A DNA stretch of 32,582 bases from Pseudoalteromonas shioyasakiensis (GCF_022398475.1 NZ_JAKEVM010000039.1:1-32582), one strand, 5' to 3'. Shown: positions 9,701 through 15,624, counted from the first letter of the stretch. Notes: generated by a model not told the origin, from the letters alone. Program-made: numbers and translations.

Positions 9701-10407
9701 AGCGACAGCAGGCGCTGGCTCAGCACCAAAAAGAAAAGCCAGCTCTCGGTGAAGATGAGCTGCAACTACAGCTTAATCAAGCCACAGAGCAACAAGTACA
9801 AGCGAATAATGCACTATTGCAAGTTGCGACTGAGCTTAAAACCCATCAACAAAATAGCGAAGCGCTGGCTGATAAGCAAAAGCAATTGGTTGAACAGCAA
9901 AAAAGCTATGAGCACTGGCATTTACTCAATAAGGTGCTCGGGGATGCCAGCGGCAAAACCATGCGTAATTTAGCGCAAACACAAACTTTAAAAATACTGC
10001 TGCACTACGCGAATAGTCACTTACAGACACTAAATAAACGCTACAAATTAACAGCCATAGGACAAACGCTCGATATCGCAATTATCGATAAAGACATGGC
10101 CGATGAGCAGCGCTCTGTTAATACGTTATCGGGCGGCGAGTCATTTTTAGTGTCGTTAGCACTGGCATTAGGGCTTGCATCGTTGTCGTCGAATAAAGTA
10201 CAGATAAACTCTTTGTTTATCGACGAAGGGTTTGGTACGTTGGACAGTGAAACGTTAAGCATCGCGATGGATGCTCTTGATTCTCTACAAGCACAAGGCC
10301 GCAAAGTAGGGGTTATTTCTCACGTATCAGAAATGACCGAACGCGTTGCCACGCAAGTGCATGTAGCGAAAAAACCAGGTGGTTATTCGACCATCTCAGT
10401 TATTTAA
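6754..10407 (+). CDS. sbcC: SbcC ATPase subunit
   Basis: A 1217-residue SMC-like ATPase that partners SbcD. The N-terminal half-site has Walker A GDTGAGKST (residues 36–44). The C-terminal half-site has the signature LSGGES (1125–1130) and Walker B LFIDEG (Asp1157, Glu1158). Between them lies about 900 residues of Gln-rich coiled coil, divided almost exactly in the middle by the zinc hook Cys601-Ala-Val-Cys604 (GEPCAVCGSKEHPF). It is longer than E. coli SbcC (about 1048 residues), with the extra length in the coiled coil. CAGCAA-rich codon runs come from Gln-rich heptads and are not a DNA repeat array. The methyltransferase gene starts 9 bases after the stop. Confidence 0.97.
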   Translation: MKILAIRVHQLASILDAEVDFSASPLKEAGLFAITGDTGAGKSTLLDAICLALYNKTARLRGDTGNKIDLNGDNIKLNDSRNLLRRGAGQGYAEVDFIGQDKQQYRARLSFSRARNKADGKLQPAQHSLHSLPDETLIADRSAAGKEIERIIGLSFEQFSRAVLLAQHEFAAFLKATGDERAQLLECLTGTDKFSRIGQRIFERHRDQLQTLEQLKLSLSNYQVLSPEQVETKQAEQKALEAKLAELQKQIKQFEQYQGWYKQASQQQQLLNQAEQAKQELQQQMHALAEKATEAKQAQQCLEIKDNRERVTSIAAQHGQLIKNREQLLNVDHETLIKDAEQTLEKQTAQLNQAKQAQKDAQPIISQARELDKQLAVLNQQTAAQKVQAEKAKHHHQELTNTLNSHKAEQQKQLDQQAQINSYLETHAQWQPLAKDWSFFKSELTRFSQQQHTISQSQQNIKALQPKIDEQQTAAQQCKTQYQALEQEIKRLNEQDTAFKSSLNTQSMADIDAGLEAIKHLIEKRQVWQTNHQQLKNWQTQLNTLSQTEQQLQTGLKDAQQGAEQAQQQVSLCEQSLQQVQLRASEGVSQLRATLKTGEPCAVCGSKEHPFMHEEMVNEQFSQLINDFTNQLTNAKQHLKVQQALQQAKSNELAACSQQISSLTGQISELSAQQQSLKETMAANRTELNDLTEDQLNERQQQLSLQKQQYYKTLERQQQLQNTLAAKQAEYNQQGQALHSKEQQLNELQQQLNNQQARLNELNDEHQQLYTTLNQQFTSAPWWQALNTQSISLENIAEHVEVYQASLQTADELKTSLKAIEQHLAHVTPQLNEAHTSLTQCNEQLSQTQNELTQIQSKREGLFSNAAISVDEFIAELEKAIDSAQQALQLAQTNHSNAVKARDEQAIQIANIDEREKELTAEQAALNERFSLWFNDFKAQHPSLDEQAVSQLLTISPAEIKQTLADYHTAESSLKDAEALLKQRQQALAQHQKEKPALGEDELQLQLNQATEQQVQANNALLQVATELKTHQQNSEALADKQKQLVEQQKSYEHWHLLNKVLGDASGKTMRNLAQTQTLKILLHYANSHLQTLNKRYKLTAIGQTLDIAIIDKDMADEQRSVNTLSGGESFLVSLALALGLASLSSNKVQINSLFIDEGFGTLDSETLSIAMDALDSLQAQGRKVGVISHVSEMTERVATQVHVAKKPGGYSTISVI

Positions 10408-10416
10408 AGGATTAGC

Positions 10417-11079
10417 ATGCCAACTTTTAATCACGAAGAAGCAAATCACTACGACGAACGCATTTTGCGCCTAGTTCCAGGTTATGAGCTATTACATCAA
10501 GCAACCGCAGCCCAATTAGCAACCACGCTGAGCGATGATGCGTGCATTTTAGTGGTTGGTGCCGGAACTGGTAAAGAAATCATCGAATTAGCGGCGCTAA
10601 AACCAGACTGGCAATTTATTGCTCAAGATATTTCACAAGACATGCTCGATATTGCCGAGCAACAGTTTGGCCAGCATAACATCAGCGATCGCGTGACAGT
10701 TCACTGCGGTGATATCAACGACATCGACACTCAATGTGACGCCGCACTGTGTTTACTAGTAATGCACTTTGTTGAAGATAACGGCGATAAAAAAACGCTG
10801 TTAAAAGCGATTCACAGCAAGCTTAAGAAATCGAGCAACTTATATATTGCCGATTTAATGCGCCCTGAAACCGCTTTTGAGCGCGAATCTCAACTACAGC
10901 TTTGTACGCAGTTAGGTTTAACCGAAGTCGGCGTAGAACGCATGCGCCACAACCTAGAGCACGAGTTTTACCCATTAGACCGAATTCGTTTTGCAGAGTT
11001 AATGAATGAAACCCGCTTCAGCACCCCAAAACAGTATTTTAAAGTGCTTGGTTTTGCAGGGTATGTGGTTGGGAGTTAG
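10417..11079 (+). CDS. Class I SAM-dependent methyltransferase
   Basis: A 220-residue cytosolic methyltransferase of the class I Rossmann fold. Motif I is ILVVGAGTGKEIIELA (about residues 45–60). The acidic residue at the end of strand 2 is in FIAQDIS, and motif III/IV is DAALCLLVMHF. It resembles CmoA/UbiE-like small-molecule methyltransferases, but the substrate cannot be assigned. It follows sbcC by nine bases and is probably co-transcribed. Its last 28 bases (encoding FAGYVVGS and the stop) recur at 15790–15817, on the far side of the cassette array, which marks this gene end as the likely insertion point of the array. Confidence 0.88.
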   Translation: MPTFNHEEANHYDERILRLVPGYELLHQATAAQLATTLSDDACILVVGAGTGKEIIELAALKPDWQFIAQDISQDMLDIAEQQFGQHNISDRVTVHCGDINDIDTQCDAALCLLVMHFVEDNGDKKTLLKAIHSKLKKSSNLYIADLMRPETAFERESQLQLCTQLGLTEVGVERMRHNLEHEFYPLDRIRFAELMNETRFSTPKQYFKVLGFAGYVVGS

Positions 11080-11080
11080 C
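11053..11080 (+). repeat. Left copy of 28-bp border repeat (methyltransferase 3' end)
   Basis: Begins TTTGCAGGGTATGTGGTTGG and runs through the methyltransferase stop codon. It matches 15790–15817 at 27 of 28 bases. The single difference (GGG versus GGA) is silent in the gene's frame. It lies at the left border of the cassette array and looks like one side of a target duplication or an att-type site. Confidence 0.75.
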
Positions 11081-11088
11081 TACGTTCT

Positions 11089-11120
11089 AGAGCTGTCAGC
11101 TATCAGCCGTCAGCTCTCAG
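11089..11120 (-). repeat. Inverted copy of the chromosomal intergenic repeat
   Basis: On the minus strand it contains GAGAGCTGACGGCTGATAGC and continues into TGACAGCTCT. The same element stands in plus orientation at 15910–15941 and 16286–16317. It is an intergenic repeat here inverted relative to the copies on the other side of the cassette array. Confidence 0.75.
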
Positions 11121-11172
11121 ATTGAAACCAACAAGTTAGCGAGTTTCAAGGGGAAAGAGTAAAGCTACAACA

Positions 11173-11202
11173 CGTAGGAGTGAAATTTATTTCGAGCGAT
11201 GG
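11173..11202 (-). repeat. REP-like palindromic element, copy 1 (inverted)
   Basis: Reads CGAAATAAATTTCACTCC on the minus strand and matches the element found three times at 15.8–16.2 kb in the opposite orientation. The rest of 11080–11364 holds no gene I can support. It contains this element, the preceding repeat, and a 40-base segment (11301–11340) that resembles the leader of the NYN cassette. Confidence 0.7.
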
Positions 11203-11300
11203 TTCTTACTCTACACTTTGGACTCGCTAACTTAACTTAATAGTTGAGCTTAATCTTGCCTTGAATATCAGCTTTGTGCCTTGAGTCAACAACATATCTG

Positions 11301-11340
11301 AACTTTAGGTCGTCGGCTGTAATAGTTGAATTTCAATAAA
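11301..11340 (-). repeat. Leader-like segment B, copy 1
   Basis: On the minus strand it includes GAAATTCAACTATTACAG followed by CGACGACCTAAAGTT. This aligns with 12407–12443, which lies directly after attC A. Both segments follow an attC-like site in the same orientation, so this could be the start of a further cassette whose gene has been lost. Confidence 0.55.
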
Positions 11341-11350
11341 TTCCTATTAG

Positions 11351-11405
11351 CTAAAACCTCAAGCCTAGGCGCAACTTTGCTGCGCCCCTTGCCTTGACTT
11401 GTTAA
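11351..11405 (-). other. attC-like site H (after the NYN gene), degenerate
   Basis: Minus strand: R''-like TTAACAAG, then an interrupted stem of TCAAGGC…GGCGCA pairing with TGCGCC…GGCTTGA, then GTTTTAG as a poor R'. The NYN stop codon lies inside the hairpin, as is common in cassettes. The R' is off consensus, so this is the weakest of the sites. Confidence 0.45.
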
Positions 11406-12114
11406 GTTGCTTTGCTTTCTTTTTATCTCGAATCCATAAAACAGAGCCATTAGTTTTCTTCATTTCAAAGAGGTCTATAGCTTGAAACAAATCGCTTAAC
11501 TTCTTATATCCATAATTTCGTTGATCAAAAGAAGCATGATTAGAAATGTGAGTGCCAATAGGCCCCAGCATAGCCCAACCGTCGTCTTCTTCTACTGCCT
11601 CAATTGCCTGTCTCAGCAAATTGATTAGCTTGGTGTCACTTTTTATATTCTTTCCTTGCTTTTGGATAGGCAACTCTTTGCCAGTGTCTTCGTCTAAGTA
11701 TAAGAAGCGAGAGCAACTATTAACGAAAGCTAATGGTGCTTTACGTTCACCAAAACCAATCACGAACTTGCCATCTGCTAATGAACGAGTTACCAGCGGA
11801 GTAAAGTCACAATCAGATGATACTAGACAAATAATATCAATATCTTTTGTGTATAAAACATCCATGACGTCAATGACTAATGCCATATCAGTAGCATTCT
11901 TGCCCTTAGTAAGGTCAAACTGTTGAATGGGTTGGATTGCGAACTCGTGGAGTACATCCTCCCACGGTTTCAGATTCTGATTTTTCCAGTTTCCATACGC
12001 CTTTCGAATATTGACTACACCATAACGAGCCAACTCGGAAAGTACCTTTTCTATTTTCTGGGCAGGCGCATTATCAGCATCAATGAATACTGCAATTTTT
12101 TCTTTATCCTTCAT
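11365..12114 (-). CDS. NYN–LOTUS (OST-HTH) domain protein, putative RNase
   Basis: A 249-residue protein. Residues about 5–140 form a NYN (LabA/DUF88, PIN-like) nuclease domain: VFIDADNAP carries the first metal-binding Asp pair, KGKNATDMALVIDVMDVL the second acidic cluster, and CLVSSDCDFTPLV the third. Residues about 160–230 resemble an OST-HTH/LOTUS winged helix (LINLLRQAIEAVEEDDGWAM … YGYKKLSDLFQAIDLFEM), a probable RNA-binding module. The ATG at 12114 has a strong AAGGAGG four bases upstream; an in-frame TTG at 12129 is rejected. It is the largest cassette cargo here and probably an RNA-acting enzyme. Its biological purpose is unknown. Confidence 0.85.
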   Translation of the reverse strand: MKDKEKIAVFIDADNAPAQKIEKVLSELARYGVVNIRKAYGNWKNQNLKPWEDVLHEFAIQPIQQFDLTKGKNATDMALVIDVMDVLYTKDIDIICLVSSDCDFTPLVTRSLADGKFVIGFGERKAPLAFVNSCSRFLYLDEDTGKELPIQKQGKNIKSDTKLINLLRQAIEAVEEDDGWAMLGPIGTHISNHASFDQRNYGYKKLSDLFQAIDLFEMKKTNGSVLWIRDKKKAKQLNKSRQGAQQSCA

Positions 12115-12406
12115 AGTGCCTCCTTGCAACTTAACAGCGTATTACCGAGAATTCCCGTTAACACTCAATGTGTCAATTTCCAGAATTATCAATATACGGT
12201 TATTAATAATCTAATTTTTAATAACTTACACATAGCCAAAAGGAATTACAATTGTTTAGGCTACTCTATACCCGTAAATTTACTTACTCGATAATGGATA
12301 GAATTACATTACGAGAAATAATTATTTATACATTTACACTTTGAATACCAGCTTCTCTCAAAGCTTATTTTTTGAGCAGCCACGTTAACTAATCTTGGGG
12401 CAAAAA

Positions 12407-12443
12407 AGTTTTAGGTCGTCTGTATAAGGTGAATTTCGCATAA
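12407..12443 (-). repeat. Leader-like segment B, copy 2
   Basis: Begins the NYN cassette, just beyond attC A, and matches 11301–11340. The remaining leader to the NYN start (12115–12406) is AT-rich and holds no gene I can support. It contains an exact TTGACA on the minus strand about 50 bases before the start, but no convincing -10 box at the right distance. Confidence 0.5.
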
Positions 12444-12457
12444 GAATTTCAATGGAG

Positions 12458-12550
12458 CAACGCCGTGCCAAACCACACAAACGCTTGGCTAAAATTATCG
12501 AGGAACGAACGTAAACCAAGCTTTAGCCCCCCCGCTTAAACGGCTTGTTA
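12458..12550 (-). other. attC site A
   Basis: Minus strand: R'' TAACAAGCCG, an inner pair GCTTGG (12516–12521) and CCAAGC (12483–12488) followed outward by the TTTTAGCC motif, and R' GGCGTTG. About 93 bp, the usual attC size. It ends the cassette of the 76-residue membrane protein and separates it from the NYN cassette. Confidence 0.72.
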
Positions 12551-12556
12551 TTATGG

Positions 12557-12787
12557 CTACTTACTCTTTGTCTTTATTAAATAGACTATATATCGATAAC
12601 TGAAAAGCAGAGCAAATACTATTAAACCAAATTTAAATGGAAGCCACTCCAAGCCTGTTTCTGCAAGACTGGCTAAAATACATAGTCTATAAAGAGGCTC
12701 CCAAACGATACAAACTAGAGAATAAGCAAAAGCATCTGGCGCAAGTAAAATAGCAAATTTTAGCTTCTCTTTTAGTAAATTAAACAT
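12557..12787 (-). CDS. Small two-helix membrane protein (cassette gene)
   Basis: A 76-residue hydrophobic protein of unknown function. Two membrane segments are visible, roughly residues 11–40 (LKFAILLAPDAFAYSLVCIV) and 50–68 (FKFGLIVFALLFSYRYIVYL), with a short Glu-containing loop and a basic tail KTKSK. The ATG at 12787 follows GAGAGTTG; a TTG one codon earlier is also open. The stop (TAG) lies seven bases before attC A. Small membrane proteins are frequent in integron cassettes. I cannot assign a family. Confidence 0.6.
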   Translation of the reverse strand: MFNLLKEKLKFAILLAPDAFAYSLVCIVWEPLYRLCILASLAETGLEWLPFKFGLIVFALLFSYRYIVYLIKTKSK

Positions 12788-12799
12788 CAACTCTCGATA

Positions 12800-12903
12800 T
12801 ACACGCCCCCATAAAGGGCTAAAATTGTTGGCCTAAATTAGCGATGAAGCAGCGCCGTGTTTTTGTCCGTATGGCCGAAGGTAACGAATTCATACGTTTG
12901 TTA
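12800..12903 (-). other. attC site B, partly degenerate
   Basis: Minus strand: R'' TAACAAACG, which contains the stop codon of the gene at 12901, then CACGGCGCTGCTTCATCGC, the shared TTTTAGCC motif, and a poor R' near GGGGGCGTGTATA. The R' departs from GTTRRRY, so the right-hand limit on this strand is uncertain. Confidence 0.55.
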
Positions 12904-13161
12904 TATGGCATTTTGTAAAAGTGCTCGTTTAATTTTGGCATGTATTTCAACACCTTTTGAGCCGGTTATTGAATAGGCAGAAGCTAACTCCCTATTTACC
13001 AAGCTATAGAAGTGTTGAAACACAAGAATAGCTAATTCGTCTTGAGTTATAATGCCTTTTTCCATGCAAATATAGCTTTCCCGGTTAATCAGAATTTCCG
13101 TTAATTTATCTACTACGTCGTTTGGTTTTGGTTTTGGAACACCTAAGTCTTCCGCAATCAA
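12901..13161 (-). CDS. Hypothetical cassette protein, start codon unclear
   Basis: At least 86 residues, soluble and mainly helical, with no recognised family (KPKPNDVVDKLTEILINRES … QDELAILVFQHFYSLVNREL). The coordinates use a TTG that has no ribosome-binding site. The frame continues upstream without a stop, and a strong GAGGA stands seven bases before an ATC at 13200. Starting there would give a 99-residue protein beginning (M)SYSEKALIECCNLIAED. Either ATC is a rare start codon or an original ATG has mutated. The stop TAA is part of the attC B R'' core. The gene follows a leader segment shared with the gene at 15293. Confidence 0.6.
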   Translation of the reverse strand: MIAEDLGVPKPKPNDVVDKLTEILINRESYICMEKGIITQDELAILVFQHFYSLVNRELASAYSITGSKGVEIHAKIKRALLQNAI

Positions 13162-13224
13162 ATTGCAACATTCAATAAGTGCTTTTTCGGAGTAACTGAT
13201 AGTGATTTCCTCATAGCAGATAAA

Positions 13225-13320
13225 AATTTTACAATGTATGCATCTCGCATATTTCTAGCGACGTCACGCTAATGTATTTAGTAAATCTACTATAAACAAA
13301 TAACGTAATACATTGCTAAC
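13225..13320 (-). repeat. Cassette leader segment A, copy 1
   Basis: Starts at the attC C core (GTTAGC) and matches 15625–15723 at roughly three bases in four over about 95 bp. It includes ACGTTATTTGTTTATAG and a small hairpin TATGC-GAGAT-GCATA. Homology begins exactly at the proposed cassette junction, so this is a shared cassette 5' end. Confidence 0.65.
13271..13299 (-). promoter_or_regulatory. Possible cassette-borne promoter, copy 1
   Basis: Minus strand TTGTTT (13294–13299), 17-base spacer, TACATT (13271–13276). Both boxes are only moderate. Support comes from the second leader copy, which keeps the same spacing with TTGTTA and TATATG. Confidence 0.4.
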
Positions 13321-13452
13321 TTTACTCTAGTAATTCGCTACCAAAGCCTCAAGAGGGGCCACTTTAAAGCCTGGCTAAAATACGGAGCTAAAAGACTGAG
13401 CCCGGGTGTTTATGTTCTTGGGAACACAGTGAACGGCAACATTTGTTTGTTA
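13315..13452 (-). other. attC site C (long)
   Basis: Minus strand: R'' TAACAAAC, whose TAA is the stop codon of the gene at 13450, then TGTTGCCGTTCACTGTG, the shared TTTTAGCCAGGC arm, and R' GTTAGC. About 138 bp, near the upper limit for attC. The R' position is supported because homology between the two leader copies begins there. Confidence 0.6.
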
Positions 13453-13821
13453 TATTTCGTCTTCAAAAAAAGCTAAAACAAATGGCTCAACTGTTTCATC
13501 CAGTTTGGCTAATTCAGCTTTACATACATGGTTTGCGAAGCCTGATTGTGCTACACCTCCATTTAATGCCAGCTCACGTAATACTTCTTTTACCATGCGT
13601 CGTTTGGTTAGACCACGAGAAAGTACGTTTAACCTGCGACTTATTGAACTATGAATTACTGGTCGATCAAAGCGAGAGTTTTCGAACAACTCGGAGCTCA
13701 AAACAACCTGATCGATAGCCATTTTCCACTCTTCAGGAACCAAAGCAAAAATACGTTTTATATCTTTTTTATTAAGAGAGTGAAAAGGTTCAATATTTAA
13801 TTTTGCAGAGATAACTTTCAT
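13450..13821 (-). CDS. Hypothetical cassette protein (123 aa)
   Basis: A soluble, mostly helical 123-residue protein of unknown function. Visible features are a KKDIKRIFALVPEEWKMAID segment, a basic helical stretch (SISRRLNVLSRGLTKRRMVK), which could suit DNA or RNA binding, and an acidic end (FVLAFFEDEI). The ATG is preceded by GGAGGTAGGGT, a strong site located inside its own cassette and so independent of the neighbour. The stop TAA lies in the attC C core. No signal peptide or membrane segment. Confidence 0.7.
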   Translation of the reverse strand: MKVISAKLNIEPFHSLNKKDIKRIFALVPEEWKMAIDQVVLSSELFENSRFDRPVIHSSISRRLNVLSRGLTKRRMVKEVLRELALNGGVAQSGFANHVCKAELAKLDETVEPFVLAFFEDEI

Positions 13822-13837
13822 ACCCTACCTCCAAGAA

Positions 13838-13936
13838 ATATAACGTCGCAATATGGGCCATATTAAGCTTGGCTATAATTAGTTAAGAATGAGCGCCAAC
13901 CAAGCTTAAGACGTTCATTAATTAATGCGTTTATTA
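13838..13936 (-). other. attC site D
   Basis: The clearest site. Minus strand: R'' TAATAAACGC, perfect 10-bp inner arms TTAAGCTTGG (13900–13909 region) and CCAAGCTTAA (13863–13872), the motif TATAGCC, and R' GCGACGTTAT. About 99 bp. The next cassette starts at the following TTATAT and carries its own ribosome-binding site. Confidence 0.82.
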
Positions 13937-13946
13937 GGCATGCTTA

Positions 13947-14402
13947 CTATTCGGCAATTGCTTTGCGCCCAAATGTTAAACACAATTCGGTTTCCCACAT
14001 TACAGAAATTTCGACGGAATAGTTTTCTTGCTCCATGATTTGAATCTCTCCTTCGTACAAATTATTATTTGATAGCCAGTCAATTGCCTTTTTCCAAGTG
14101 CTATTTAGAGTTAATTCTTCACGATTTTCTTCTTGAGGAAGACATAACAGTTGAGTTCCATCACTAAGAATTTTTTCTTTACAATCTTTGTCTAAATCAT
14201 GAGAAGTATAGATCAACGTTACAGTTGGCCAACCACTAGAGTTTTCAATAACTCGAGGAATCGAGATACGATAACTGTTTTCACTCTCTAACTTTTCAAG
14301 TTTAATTAACGAATCATACTCTTCACCTTGATTCGGTAACATACAAGCGCAAACCAATCGAGGAAGAAACAAAAATAATAAAAAACTCAAACGTTTAGCC
14401 AT
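13947..14402 (-). CDS. Secreted cassette protein of unknown function
   Basis: A 151-residue protein from the ATG at 14402 (MAKRLSFLLFLFLPRLVCAC), a Sec signal peptide that may be a lipoprotein signal because VCAC resembles a loose lipobox. The mature part is rich in Glu and has Cys in KDCKEK, LLCLPQ and ELCLTF that could form disulphides in the periplasm. A GTG at 14408 is an alternative start. The only Shine–Dalgarno (AGGAG) lies on the far side of the attC E cleavage point, so this gene borrows its ribosome-binding site from the neighbouring cassette. No family recognised. Confidence 0.7.
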   Translation of the reverse strand: MAKRLSFLLFLFLPRLVCACMLPNQGEEYDSLIKLEKLESENSYRISIPRVIENSSGWPTVTLIYTSHDLDKDCKEKILSDGTQLLCLPQEENREELTLNSTWKKAIDWLSNNNLYEGEIQIMEQENYSVEISVMWETELCLTFGRKAIAE

Positions 14403-14406
14403 GCGC

Positions 14407-14501
14407 ACCTAACTCCTGTTAATATGCAAATTTTTTGGTTGTGAACTGGAGCGGAGCCAAATCAGCCAACTGAATTTTGTTCATTATTAAACAGTTAGTT
14501 A
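14407..14501 (-). other. attC site E
   Basis: Minus strand: R''-like TAACTAAC holding the stop codon of the gene at 14499, an inner CAGTTGGCTGATTTGGCTCC region, and R' GTTAGGT, an exact GTTRRRY match. About 95 bp. AGGAG directly precedes the R' core and serves the next gene. Confidence 0.68.
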
Positions 14502-14831
14502 TATGCTTTCACATCGGAGTGTGCCAAATACTGAGGCTGGAATAACTTCGCATTTTTGTCCGTTTCTATCAACTCTAAGTGCATCTCCACATTGAGTTTC
14601 CTTTTTTAATAACTGCGAATTTTTATAATTTTTTGAGCCACATATCTCTTTAGCTTTCCGATGCCAATATAGAACTAATTGTTTAGGATCACTAGCCGTA
14701 GCTCTTACGCTAAGACCGTAGCTTGACTTGCTATTTGCTACTTCTGTTATTCGATATTCTATATCAATTGTCGCATTGCAAGCCCAGCTTACACTCAACA
14801 GCAAAAGTAAAATTGGGATACTATTCTTCAT
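14499..14831 (-). CDS. Small secreted cassette protein (110 aa)
   Basis: A 110-residue exported protein. MKNSIPILLLLLSVSWACNA is a signal peptide with likely cleavage after CNA. The mature part, about 88 residues, starts TIDIEYRITEVANSK and has four Cys (EICGSK, TQCGDA, QKCEVI, LRCESI), an even number that suits two disulphides in the periplasm. No family is recognised. The stop TAA lies in the attC E core. The start codon is only a few bases from the attC F junction (GTTATGTC then ATG), so translation may depend on sequence from the upstream cassette. Confidence 0.7.
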   Translation of the reverse strand: MKNSIPILLLLLSVSWACNATIDIEYRITEVANSKSSYGLSVRATASDPKQLVLYWHRKAKEICGSKNYKNSQLLKKETQCGDALRVDRNGQKCEVIPASVFGTLRCESI

Positions 14832-14833
14832 GA

Positions 14834-14927
14834 CATAACGCCGTGTTAAGCATCACAAAACCCTTGTCTAAAATTTGCGACGAAGGAGCTCAAGCCAAGC
14901 TTAAGACATCCTTTCATGCGCTTGTTA
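14834..14927 (-). other. attC site F
   Basis: Minus strand: R'' TAACAAGCGC containing the stop of the gene at 14925, CTTAAGCTTGGCTTGAGCTCC, the shared TTTTAG motif with ACAAG, and R' ACACGGCGTTATG, which is very close to well-known attC ends. About 94 bp. Confidence 0.82.
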
Positions 14928-15227
14928 TAGGTTTTTACTACCGATAATGATGTTGCAAGCTTTAACAACATTAGCCCGATAATATTCGATAGTTTCTTCT
15001 AATTCTTTGTCAGCTTTGGCCAAAAACTCATCTGAACACTTCGATCTAACATGATTTATAGGTAAATGGTCTGTTTCAGATTCAATTTCACCAAAGATGT
15101 GAAATTCAGAGTCCCAGCACTGACCATATTTTTGATTTCCAATGCGCCAAAGTGCAATTACGTTATCTAAGTAATTTTCATCGCTTTTCAGTAATTTTTC
15201 CGCAAGCATAATTGCTTCTTCAGGCAC
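14925..15227 (-). CDS. Small helical cassette protein with SETDHLP motif
   Basis: A 100-residue soluble protein. It starts MPEEAIMLAEKLLKSDENYL, then has a central FGEIESETDHLPINHVRSKC block and a helical end DKELEETIEYYRANVVKACN. The central SETDHLP block followed by R looks like a family of small proteins seen in integrons and near toxin or immunity loci, but I cannot name the family with confidence. No signal peptide or membrane segment. The start ATG at 15227 has AGGAG about nine bases upstream. The stop TAA is within attC F. Confidence 0.7.
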   Translation of the reverse strand: MPEEAIMLAEKLLKSDENYLDNVIALWRIGNQKYGQCWDSEFHIFGEIESETDHLPINHVRSKCSDEFLAKADKELEETIEYYRANVVKACNIIIGSKNL

Positions 15228-15244
15228 TTAATTCACTCCTACTC

Positions 15245-15295
15245 TAGAAACTTATATCCCCGCATAAGAGGCAACGAGTGTTTATAAGTTTGTTA
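15245..15295 (-). other. attC-like site G (short)
   Basis: Minus strand: R'' TAACAAAC holding the stop of the gene at 15293, perfect 9-bp arms AAACTTATA and TATAAGTTT, and GTTTCTA as a weak R'. About 51 bp, shorter than the other sites and lacking the TTTTAGCC motif, so it may be degenerate. Confidence 0.5.
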
Positions 15296-15607
15296 CGTGA
15301 CGTTTTCACAAATGGGTGCTTGTCCAAGCTTGAGTATCATTTCCTTTTTATCAGTTAACACTACTAGAGTTTTATCAACTTCATTCCAAGCAATGTCTAT
15401 AACACCATTTATTAGGTCGTCATCGTAGTCTTCATCCACTGTATTTTCAGAATATGAAAGAACGGATTTACAGACAAATTTCAACAATGGCTTGAAGTCA
15501 TTCACGTTATTTACAAATTCAATCGTAAAAGTTCGGTTATCGATGTCATAGAGCATTCTCGATATGTAAGGAGAACAGTTTGGAATCCAATAGTCTAGGT
15601 TGTTCAT
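15293..15607 (-). CDS. Hypothetical cassette protein (104 aa)
   Basis: A 104-residue soluble acidic protein with no recognised family. Alternating beta-type segments are visible (RTFTIEFVNNV, NGVIDIAWNEVDKTLVVLTD, KEMILKLGQ) with an acidic linker DEDYDDDLI. Small acidic proteins of this kind in cassettes are often immunity or antitoxin proteins, but nothing here shows that directly. It is the first cassette gene at the right end and follows a leader with a possible promoter. No clear Shine–Dalgarno: the bases before ATG read GTGTCAT. The stop TAA lies in site G. Confidence 0.68.
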   Translation of the reverse strand: MNNLDYWIPNCSPYISRMLYDIDNRTFTIEFVNNVNDFKPLLKFVCKSVLSYSENTVDEDYDDDLINGVIDIAWNEVDKTLVVLTDKKEMILKLGQAPICENVT

Positions 15608-15624
15608 ATGACACTCTTAGCCAC

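Noticed and set aside
7381-9900. Dense CAGCAA/CAGCAG runs that could look like a repeat array
   Set aside because: They encode the Gln-rich coiled coil of SbcC in one continuous frame, with no regular spacing.
11552-12294. Plus-strand open frames across the NYN gene and its leader
   Set aside because: They lack ribosome-binding sites, have no domain pattern, and lie opposite a clear NYN–LOTUS gene.
12361-12400. Hairpin-like CTCAAA…TTTGAG in the NYN leader as a terminator
   Set aside because: The stem is only six A/T-rich pairs and no T-run follows on the minus strand.
13443-13718. Plus-strand open frame of about 91 codons
   Set aside because: It overlaps the minus-strand cassette gene at 13450–13821, which has a strong ribosome-binding site and ends in an attC core.
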